Assembly (NCBI GenBank): GCA_029571425.1
Contig: JAKPSR010000196.1
Coordinates: 1-6,341, forward strand
Length of the DNA stretch: 6,341 nucleotides
Direction: 5' to 3'
Source: Spirochaetota bacterium
GTDB lineage: Bacteria; Spirochaetota; Spirochaetia; Treponematales; Treponemataceae
How positions within the stretch are numbered: the stretch's first letter is position 1; each line of letters starts with the position of its first letter. A program made the translations under genes and the position numbers. A model generated the notes under the pieces. That model did not search any database. It saw nothing but the letters and a program-made list of their open reading frames with translations, and had not been told where the DNA came from. Below, in pieces: positions 1 to 4,481 of the stretch.

Positions 1-807
1 CCCGATCGCCAGGAAGACGTTAAGCAGGCGCCACCCCGTGCATATCGAGCAGTACCAGAGCCCCATCAACCCGAGGGCGTACCCGCCGGCGATCACCAAA
101 TACGACAGGTACGCTCCGGCGACGGCCGAACGCAAGGCCGAAAGATAGACCACGGATTGCGAGACCACGGCTGAAAGAAATAGAGGGCGGTTAACGTGGG
201 CAGTCACGAGGGCGTCAGTACCGCCCGCGCCGGTCACGATCGTCGCCGATTTTCGCTTAAGCGCGCGCGTCTTGGGATCATACGCGAGCGAGGGATACAC
301 CGTCAGGGCTGTGTCCTTTCCTTGCCCATTAACCACGATGACCGGTCCCGCCGAGGATCCGTCGATCGAGGCCGAAAGCCACAAAGCGCGCACGCCGTCG
401 CCCGCCGGGCGAATCGAGCCGGAAGGCAAAAGTCCCTTTCCCGGCGACAGGGAATCCGAAAGTTCGGTCCCGAAAGCAAGGACGACGCGGTCCTGGGCGC
501 GGTAGGCGCCGGGAACGACGAATACCCATAACGCGGCTAGGGATACGCAGACAAACAACAGCGACAGGGGCACGAAACTTGGATGGCGGATGAGGAAAAG
601 GAACACCATAAGGGTAGCGAATATAACCCCAAGAGGGACGACGTACAGAGATCGATCAATGAAAGCAGCGAGAAAACGTCCCGAATTGCCCGCGATCGAA
701 AGGGCGGACACGTCAAACATCGCCAAAGTGACGAAAAACGACACGACCGCGACGCATGCAACGAGGGAACTCACGCAGACGACCGGTATCAGCAGGGCGT
801 TTTTCAT
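1..807 (-). CDS. Partial multi-pass membrane protein, unrecognised (3' end beyond left edge)
   Basis: An open frame of 269 codons runs from the ATG at 807-805 to the left edge without a stop, so the C-terminus is missing. Three hydrophobic helices lie at about residues 5-31, 54-74 and 78-99. A soluble, probably extracytoplasmic, domain follows at about 100-207; it has few cysteines and many Ser, Gly and Val residues. Two more hydrophobic stretches lie at about 208-222 and 229-252, and the last visible residues are also apolar. The layout of three helices, a soluble domain and more helices recalls LptF/LptG permeases, but the domain is short and I see no family motif, so I do not assign it. 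No Shine-Dalgarno precedes the ATG; a promoter-like pair sits immediately upstream. It is separated from the STAS gene by a long AT-rich gap, so it is probably its own transcription unit. GC content is uneven: one 60-bp row near the start has 47%, one in the soluble domain 72%. I am confident that it is coding and unsure of its function. Confidence 0.72.
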   Translation of the reverse strand, partial: MKNALLIPVVCVSSLVACVAVVSFFVTLAMFDVSALSIAGNSGRFLAAFIDRSLYVVPLGVIFATLMVFLFLIRHPSFVPLSLLFVCVSLAALWVFVVPGAYRAQDRVVLAFGTELSDSLSPGKGLLPSGSIRPAGDGVRALWLSASIDGSSAGPVIVVNGQGKDTALTVYPSLAYDPKTRALKRKSATIVTGAGGTDALVTAHVNRPLFLSAVVSQSVVYLSALRSAVAGAYLSYLVIAGGYALGLMGLWYCSICTGWRLLNVFLAIG

Positions 808-813
808 ACAGAC

Positions 814-842
814 AGGGTAACACGCGACCGAGTCAATTACAA
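814..842 (-). promoter_or_regulatory. Candidate promoter of the left-edge membrane protein gene, leaderless geometry
   Basis: Reading the minus strand, TTGTAA (842-837) is followed by a 17-bp spacer and TACCCT (819-814). The ATG begins 6 nt after the -10 element, so a transcript would start at or next to the initiation codon, which fits the absence of a Shine-Dalgarno. The -10 matches only the T, A and final T of the consensus. This is a pattern-based inference. Confidence 0.35.
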
Positions 843-887
843 GAACTTTTCGTTATTGCATATAGAATTCCCGAGGAAATAAACACT

Positions 888-896
888 TTATCCACA
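888..896 (+). promoter_or_regulatory. Perfect DnaA box TTATCCACA
   Basis: The nine bases match the strongest DnaA-binding sequence known from E. coli (R1-type box). It lies 81 bp upstream of the membrane protein ATG, inside the lowest-GC part of the gap. Binding is inferred from sequence only. Confidence 0.55.
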
Positions 897-911
897 GGTT
901 ATACCGAGGTC

Positions 912-931
912 TTTTCTGCAGTATTCTGCAT
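912..931 (+). repeat. Two tandem 10-bp iterated motifs
   Basis: TTTTCTGCAG (912-921) and TATTCTGCAT (922-931) are adjacent and match at 8 of 10 positions, sharing the core TTCTGCA. The 10-bp period puts both copies on one face of the helix. They lie just right of the perfect DnaA box. Function is unknown; only two copies exist, so chance is possible. Confidence 0.35.
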
Positions 932-1001
932 CTCATTACTACGCAAGCATATTCTTTTTGACACAATCGACTGTCTACTTTTCCGGACAGTTTTCTATCT
1001 C

Positions 1002-1013
1002 TTTACTAGTAAA
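1002..1013. repeat. 12-bp perfect palindrome TTTACTAGTAAA
   Basis: A perfect palindrome in the AT-rich gap. It is too short and AT-rich to act as a terminator, and could be a dimer-binding site. No regulator gene is adjacent. Confidence 0.3.
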
Positions 1014-1037
1014 AGACTTATTCGTCACCCACTTGTA

Positions 1038-1051
1038 TGAACGTTCGTTCA
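1038..1051. promoter_or_regulatory. Inverted repeat TGAACG-TT-CGTTCA, operator-like
   Basis: Two perfect 6-bp arms are separated by 2 bp. The arm type and compactness resemble operators of TetR-family repressors. The core GAAC-N4-GTTC also fits the Gram-positive-type LexA box. No regulator gene lies next to it, and the nearest downstream gene on the minus strand starts about 230 bp away, so its target is unclear. Confidence 0.35.
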
Positions 1052-1072
1052 CGCGGTTTCATCAAAAACCCC

Positions 1073-1099
1073 CAGTTCCTACAGTTCTCGTAGTTCACT
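1073..1099 (+). repeat. Three tandem 9-bp units with core AGTTC
   Basis: CAGTTCCTA, CAGTTCTCG and TAGTTCACT follow each other without gaps, each carrying AGTTC at the same offset. The array ends about 11 bp left of the paired DnaA boxes. The last unit also forms an inverted repeat with GAAC at 1104-1107. This is iteron-like in form, but only half of each unit is conserved. Confidence 0.35.
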
Positions 1100-1110
1100 T
1101 CAAGAACGTT

Positions 1111-1130
1111 TTTTCCACAAGTAATCCACA
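1111..1130 (+). promoter_or_regulatory. Tandem pair of one-mismatch DnaA boxes, 11 bp apart
   Basis: TTTTCCACA (1111-1119) and TAATCCACA (1122-1130) are each one base from the DnaA consensus. They have the same orientation, and their starts are 11 bp apart, close to one helical turn, so two DnaA protomers could bind on the same DNA face. They share orientation with the perfect box 215 bp to the left. Confidence 0.45.
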
Positions 1131-1208
1131 GTGCATCATACGCACGGCACGCATCACCTGAAAAAGAATTTGTCAAGGGGGATAAAGGCGCATTAAGAGG
1201 GAATATGT

Positions 1209-1248
1209 AAAAAAAAGACTAACCGAGGAAAACTTGCCCGTTATTGTC
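1209..1248 (-). terminator. Candidate intrinsic terminator of the STAS gene
   Basis: On the minus strand, GAC-AA-TAACGGG can pair with CTCGGTTAGTC around a 9-nt loop, giving ten pairs with two small bulges and one G-T pair. Eight T residues follow at once (A-run at 1209-1216 on the plus strand). The stop codon lies in the 3' arm. The stem is imperfect and not GC-rich, so efficiency is uncertain, but position and T-tract fit a terminator before the AT-rich gap. Confidence 0.45.
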
Positions 1249-1770
1249 GATAGCCAGGATCGTCTTGCATTCCGAACAGCGGAAACGCCCTGCTTTCGTG
1301 GCTTTCAACTTCTTTGAGCATATTGGGCACGAGAAAATTTTCGGGAATACGTCGGACTTTACCTCAACCCCGGACGATTTGAAGAAATCGATCGAGTCGG
1401 CAAGAGAATCCTTGATATTAAAGAACTGGGAGAAGCCAAGAAGCTGGAAAACCTCGTATACCTTCGGCTGAATCTCGAGAAGGACGACATCGCCACCTTT
1501 CGGCTTAACGGTTTTTAGGAAGGCGGTAAACGAGCCAATGCCGGTCGAGGACACGTAATTCAGGGCCCCGCAGTTAAAAATCAGACGGATATACCCCGCC
1601 TCAACGACCTTGGAAACGCGCTTTTGGAAAAAACTGGAGTTATAGGTATCAATGTAGCCGTTCAAATAGAGAACGATGCAACCTTCGACATCGTCAATCT
1701 TCTCCAGACGGATTTTTAAGCTATCATCCTTTTCCTCGTCAAAACCAGGAATAATGGTGTTATTATTCAT
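1219..1770 (-). CDS. STAS-domain protein (anti-sigma-factor-antagonist type) with C-terminal zinc ribbon
   Basis: The product is 183 residues. Residues about 18-135 form a STAS domain of the SpoIIAA/RsbV type. The loop YVSSTGIG (72-79) aligns with the DS(S/T)G phosphorylation loop of that family. Ser75 is the likely phosphoacceptor, and the usual preceding Asp is Ser74. A separate C-terminal zinc ribbon has Cys148, Cys151, Cys165 and Cys168 in CPIC...CSEC spacing. Family members bind anti-sigma kinases or act in partner-switching; the ribbon suggests an extra nucleic-acid or protein contact, which is inference. The frame is open up to an ATG at 1863. I chose the ATG at 1770 because AGGAG lies 4 nt upstream and because the promoter for this gene falls inside the longer version. 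The 60-bp rows I counted have 37-53% GC, well below the flanking SDR gene. No RsbW-like kinase or phosphatase partner is in the window. Confidence 0.85.
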   Translation of the reverse strand: MNNNTIIPGFDEEKDDSLKIRLEKIDDVEGCIVLYLNGYIDTYNSSFFQKRVSKVVEAGYIRLIFNCGALNYVSSTGIGSFTAFLKTVKPKGGDVVLLEIQPKVYEVFQLLGFSQFFNIKDSLADSIDFFKSSGVEVKSDVFPKIFSCPICSKKLKATKAGRFRCSECKTILAIDNNGQVFLG

Positions 1771-1774
1771 ACTT

Positions 1775-1779
1775 CTCCT
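1775..1779 (-). promoter_or_regulatory. Shine-Dalgarno site of the STAS gene
   Basis: The minus strand reads TAGGAGAAGT then ATG. AGGAG sits 4 nt before the start codon at 1770 and decides that start over the upstream in-frame ATG at 1863. Confidence 0.7.
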
Positions 1780-1815
1780 ACCGTCTAGAGTATCGGTTTT
1801 TTCTCTAATATCATA

Positions 1816-1845
1816 ACTATAATCACATTCGCCCTCCCTTGTCAA
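1816..1845 (-). promoter_or_regulatory. Strong sigma-70-type promoter of the STAS gene
   Basis: On the minus strand a perfect -35 TTGACA (1845-1840) is followed by an 18-bp spacer and TATAGT (1821-1816), five of six matches. The -35 overlaps the SDR stop codon (1844-1842). The predicted start near 1809 gives a leader of about 40 nt carrying a good Shine-Dalgarno. This is the best promoter match that I found in the window. Confidence 0.72.
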
Positions 1846-2558
1846 ATGAGCGCCGGAGACCACCCCTTATCCACGGGCAAAACGACCCCATTTACGCTCC
1901 CCTCCGAGAGGAGAAACAACCCCGCGCGCGCGACCTCCGCCGCCTCAACGAGGCGCCCATCGGGGTTCTTCGCGGCGAGAGTCACTCGGTCGGCCGGCGA
2001 AAGATACTCCGTATCCGTCAACCCCGGGCATACGGCATTACAGGTTACCCCGTGGCTCGCATAGCCAAGCGCCACCGACTTAACCAGCGACGAAAGCCCG
2101 GTCTTCGCCGCGGCGTACGCCGCGTTCGTGCGGACGCCCCTTACCGCGTCCGTGCGCGTCCCGCCGAAGAGGAGGATACGCCCCCAGCCTGCTCGCTCCA
2201 TCGCGGGAAGGACCGCCGACACCAAAATTCCCGGCAGCGTCAGGTTCGCCCCAACGATCCGCGCCCATTCGGCCGGACTCGTCTCGTCAAGCGGCCGCTG
2301 CAGGAAAGGCCCGCGGGCGAAGCAAAGGATGTCCGTGTCGCGCGCCCATCCGACGAGCTCTTCCCAGTTTCCCTCGTCGTCGAGATCTAGGGAACGCGTT
2401 TCCACGCCGGGCAACGGCGGCAAGGCCCCCTCTCGGGAAGGCCCCGCGAGAGCGACGACGTTCGCGCCGCGCTCCGCTAACAGGCGGGCGAGCTCGCGCC
2501 CGATCCCGCCGGAACCGCCGACGACGAAGGCCCGCTTCCCCGCGCAGAAACTCTCCAT
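1842..2558 (-). CDS. SDR-family NAD(P)-dependent oxidoreductase
   Basis: The 238-residue product has the classical short-chain dehydrogenase layout. The dinucleotide-binding glycine motif is GGSGGIG (14-20). An ARG segment (81-83) stands at the usual NNAG site and is followed by an asparagine at 105. The catalytic pair Tyr148/Lys152 is present as YAAAK. The C-terminus carries the family's VDxGW-type ending (229-233). The usual catalytic Ser, expected in the strand before Tyr148, is Gly133 here with Thr134 beside it, and the loop to Tyr148 is about two residues longer than in FabG. Substrate cannot be told from sequence; FabG-like acyl reductases and sugar or alcohol dehydrogenases share this fold. 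No Shine-Dalgarno precedes the ATG at 2558, and a promoter-like pair ends 6 nt upstream, suggesting a leaderless message. The gene is GC-rich (77% in one counted 60-bp row). It is followed by the STAS gene, which has its own promoter. Confidence 0.85.
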   Translation of the reverse strand: MESFCAGKRAFVVGGSGGIGRELARLLAERGANVVALAGPSREGALPPLPGVETRSLDLDDEGNWEELVGWARDTDILCFARGPFLQRPLDETSPAEWARIVGANLTLPGILVSAVLPAMERAGWGRILLFGGTRTDAVRGVRTNAAYAAAKTGLSSLVKSVALGYASHGVTCNAVCPGLTDTEYLSPADRVTLAAKNPDGRLVEAAEVARAGLFLLSEGSVNGVVLPVDKGWSPALI

Positions 2559-2564
2559 TCATTT

Positions 2565-2593
2565 ATGATAGCCCAGAAATATTGACATAACAA
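2565..2593 (-). promoter_or_regulatory. Promoter of the SDR gene, leaderless geometry
   Basis: The minus strand shows TTGTTA (2593-2588), a 17-bp spacer and TATCAT (2570-2565), four and five consensus matches. The ATG starts 6 nt after the -10 element, so the transcript would begin at the start codon. Its -35 abuts the plus-strand TTGACA at 2582-2587. Confidence 0.5.
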
Positions 2594-2610
2594 GCGTCTT
2601 GTGAGAATTT
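2582..2610 (+). promoter_or_regulatory. Candidate promoter of the TrmJ-family gene
   Basis: A perfect -35 TTGACA (2582-2587) is followed by a 17-bp spacer and GAATTT (2605-2610), a poor -10. Transcription would then begin at about 2616, exactly at the GTG preferred as start codon. The weak -10 keeps this tentative. Confidence 0.35.
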
Positions 2611-2615
2611 GCGGC

Positions 2616-3353
2616 GTGAACCCCATCCATTGCGCCATAGTGCTATGCCGCCCCGAGGAAAGCCGAAACGTCGGCTCCGTCTGCCGGGCGATGAAAAACA
2701 TGGGCATCGTCGACCTCCGGATCGTGGCCGACCGCGCCAGCCTCGACGAGGCGCAGGTGCGCACCCTCGCCGTCCACGCGATCGACGTCTGGGACTCAGC
2801 CCGGTTCTTCCCTCCCTCCGTCGACGGCCTTCGGGACGCACTTGCCGACTGCGCCGTCTCCGGAGGCACCACGCGGCGCCTCGGGCAAAAGCGAAAGTCG
2901 TGGGGAATGACCCCGGAGGAATTCGCCGGCTTCCACGCCCGCGCGGGGGGCGGGACCACGGCAGTCGTCTTCGGGAACGAGCGTACCGGCTTGACCGACG
3001 AGGAACTCGAGCTTTGCTCGGTCGCCGTCAACATCCCCTCGAGCGAGGACTGTCCCTCGCTCAACCTCTCGCACGCCGTGCAGATTATGTCCTACGCGAT
3101 CTTTCGCGCGACCGATTCCCGGCTGCGGGGCTACGAGCCGATCGATGCGGCTCGGCGCGCCGCGCTTGTTTCCTCGATTAGCGACCACCTGACCCGGGTC
3201 GGGCTTTTTAAATTCGCGGGAAAGGACGGGAACGAGCGCTTCCTCGACGGTCTCTTCGCGCGGGCCGCCGTCTCCGAAGGCGAGGCCGCCCGACTCGAAC
3301 GGCTTTTCCGCCGCATCGCCCACATCAAGACGGCAGGTGCTCGCTGCGAATAA
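2616..3353 (+). CDS. trmJ: TrmJ-type SpoU/TrmH-superfamily tRNA 2'-O-methyltransferase
   Basis: The 245-residue product (numbered here from GTG 2616) matches the TrmJ branch of SPOUT methyltransferases, which in E. coli methylates the ribose of tRNA nucleotide 32 using S-adenosylmethionine. Motif 1 is the RNVG segment (17-20) followed by ARAMKNMG-like helix residues. Motif 2 contains FGNERTGL (119-126). Motif 3 is PSLNLSHAV (147-155), forming the trefoil-knot cofactor site. The C-terminal helix with FLDGLFARA is typical of TrmJ, and the length fits the 246-residue E. coli enzyme. An in-frame GTG at 2601 would add five residues (250 in total). I prefer 2616 because it places the first beta strand as in E. 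coli TrmJ and because a promoter-like pair would put the transcript start there; neither GTG has a Shine-Dalgarno. The gene is divergent from the SDR gene and its 3' end overlaps the end of the AAA+ gene. Exact tRNA target is inferred. Confidence 0.85.
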   Translation: MNPIHCAIVLCRPEESRNVGSVCRAMKNMGIVDLRIVADRASLDEAQVRTLAVHAIDVWDSARFFPPSVDGLRDALADCAVSGGTTRRLGQKRKSWGMTPEEFAGFHARAGGGTTAVVFGNERTGLTDEELELCSVAVNIPSSEDCPSLNLSHAVQIMSYAIFRATDSRLRGYEPIDAARRAALVSSISDHLTRVGLFKFAGKDGNERFLDGLFARAAVSEGEAARLERLFRRIAHIKTAGARCE

Positions 3354-4434
3354 CCGGCCGATCCGACGCGAGCGAAGCCCTTCTTAGGCAGTGTATCAGC
3401 TGTCGCACGTTTCCCGGCCAACAACGAGACGATAGGACCCGAATGGCTTGCCCCGAAAGAACCTTTCCGGAATCCCGCAAACCCCATCCGGCGAGCTCCG
3501 CTATATCCTCCACCCTGTCCCGCAGCGGCGGTATCTCGATCCGCAAGGCGTCCAAACGATGCAAAAGGTCGAGCCGAAAGCGTCCTGACCGCGTCGCTTC
3601 AGAAAGGTCGCAACCCGTCGCGGACACGACGCGAGCGTCGACCGCGCGCTCCGACTCGCCGCCGAGCGGTCGCACTATCCCGTCGTCCAAAACGCGCAGC
3701 AAGGCGGCCTGAGCCCCGGAATCAAGCTCGGCAACCTCGTCCATGAAAAGGGTGCCACCGTGCGCGCGCTCGAAGACGCCCCGCGCGTCGCGCGCGTCGG
3801 TGAACGCGCCGCGAGACGACCCGAGCAATGTAGCGGACGCGAGGCTCTGCGGTATCTCGCCCATGTTCACGGCGACGAAGGGCCCCGCCGCACGCGCGGA
3901 TAGGGCGTGCAGGTTCCGCGAGACGAGCTCCTTCCCCGTGCCCGTTTCGCCCGTCACGAGGACAGGATCGCCCAACGGCGCGTAACGCCGCACAAGGTCG
4001 CGCACGGAGCGCATCGCCTCGCTCGACCCGATCAGCGGAAACGGCAGCGGGTCTTCGCGATTGAGGGGGAAGCGGCCCGCCTGGGCGCATACGGGCGAGA
4101 CGCGCGCGTCGATCGCGTCGACGTCGCAGGGAAACGTGAAGTAGTCGAGAGCTCCCAGATCGACGGCCTTGACGGCGAACAGGGGCGCGGTCTCGCGCGA
4201 GAGGACGAATAGGGGCGGATGCGCGGGGACCCCCGCGGCCTCGGCGAGGAGGGCGAAGCCATCCGCCCCGGCGCGCGCGACATCGACGAAAACGCAATCA
4301 TATCGATGGGATAAAAGGTGTTGGGCTAGGCCGGCGGCGGCGTCGAAGAGCCGGACCGACCAAGTGCCCCGCGCTCGATACACGAGCGCGGCGGCGTCCG
4401 CGCACGTCGCGGAGACGAACAGGACTTTTTTCAT
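3325..4434 (-). CDS. Sigma-54 activator-type AAA+ protein with degenerate receiver, no DNA-binding domain
   Basis: The product is 369 residues. Residues 1-115 have a CheY-like fold pattern. Asp51 stands at the phosphorylation site, but the N-terminal acidic pair is missing (VLFVSAT, 4-10) and the usual Lys of the K-P motif is Phe101 (DYFTFP). The AAA+ domain (about 133-345) has Walker A GETGTGKE (162-169), a GAFTGA-loop variant GAFTDA (209-214), Walker B GGTLFMDE (226-233), the arginine-finger region RLDLLHRL (287-294) and sensor II WPGNVRQL (339-346). The protein stops about 23 residues later, with no Fis-type helix-turn-helix, whereas NtrC-type activators are usually near 450 residues. It may act from solution, as reported for FlgR in epsilonproteobacteria. 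It starts 47 bp after the glycosyltransferase stop, probably in the same operon, with a weak AAAGG ribosome site. Sensor I has Gly274 where Asn is usual. Family call is firm; target promoters are unknown. Confidence 0.88.
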   Translation of the reverse strand: MKKVLFVSATCADAAALVYRARGTWSVRLFDAAAGLAQHLLSHRYDCVFVDVARAGADGFALLAEAAGVPAHPPLFVLSRETAPLFAVKAVDLGALDYFTFPCDVDAIDARVSPVCAQAGRFPLNREDPLPFPLIGSSEAMRSVRDLVRRYAPLGDPVLVTGETGTGKELVSRNLHALSARAAGPFVAVNMGEIPQSLASATLLGSSRGAFTDARDARGVFERAHGGTLFMDEVAELDSGAQAALLRVLDDGIVRPLGGESERAVDARVVSATGCDLSEATRSGRFRLDLLHRLDALRIEIPPLRDRVEDIAELAGWGLRDSGKVLSGQAIRVLSSRCWPGNVRQLIHCLRRASLASDRPVIRSEHLPS

Positions 4435-4481
4435 ATCAGAGCCTTTTTTTCTTTATCGCGGCCCTGATGCGCGTAGCCTGC

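Larger units (their letters stand above)
808..1218. other. AT-rich intergenic region with DnaA-box cluster (origin-like or DnaA-responsive)
   Basis: No gene is supported in this 411-bp stretch; short open frames here have no ribosome site and no protein-like composition. Counted GC is about 36% for 841-1020 and about 41% for 841-1200, far below the genes to the right. It contains TTATCCACA at 888-896, TTTTCCACA at 1111-1119 and TAATCCACA at 1122-1130, all in the same orientation. It also holds iterated 9-bp and 10-bp motifs and two palindromes. DnaA recognises TTATNCACA, so the first box is perfect and the others have one mismatch each. Boxes beside an AT-rich segment are the usual architecture of oriC, but also occur in DnaA-regulated promoters and titration sites. 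No dnaA, dnaN or gyrase gene is visible here. Confidence 0.45.

Noticed and set aside
958..985. TTGACA at 959-964 on the plus strand as a promoter
   Set aside because: No acceptable -10 at 16-18 bp and no gene downstream on that strand.
756..1161. Plus-strand open frames of 67 and 94 codons in the AT-rich gap
   Set aside because: They have no ribosome site, no recognisable protein features and low-complexity composition; one overlaps the membrane-protein gene on the other strand.
1771..1863. Longer STAS protein starting at the ATG at 1863
   Set aside because: The extra 31 codons contain the -10 element and the Shine-Dalgarno of this gene and look non-conserved; the ATG at 1770 is better supported.
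1867..1875. Another DnaA-like box, TTATCCACG
   Set aside because: It lies within the SDR coding sequence, where it encodes the conserved C-terminal P-V-D-K-G segment, so it is explained by the protein.
3131..3325. Possible frameshifted helix-turn-helix remnant downstream of the AAA+ gene
   Set aside because: The minus-strand readings here are the reverse of the TrmJ coding sequence and show no Fis-type helix-turn-helix pattern.
3339..3373. GCTCGC / GCGAGC hairpin after the TrmJ stop as terminator
   Set aside because: The loop is over 20 nt and no T-tract follows; it also lies inside the opposite gene.
3742..3760. TGGCAC on the minus strand as a sigma-54 -24 element
   Set aside because: No TTGC-type -12 element follows at the required spacing, and the site is inside the AAA+ coding sequence.
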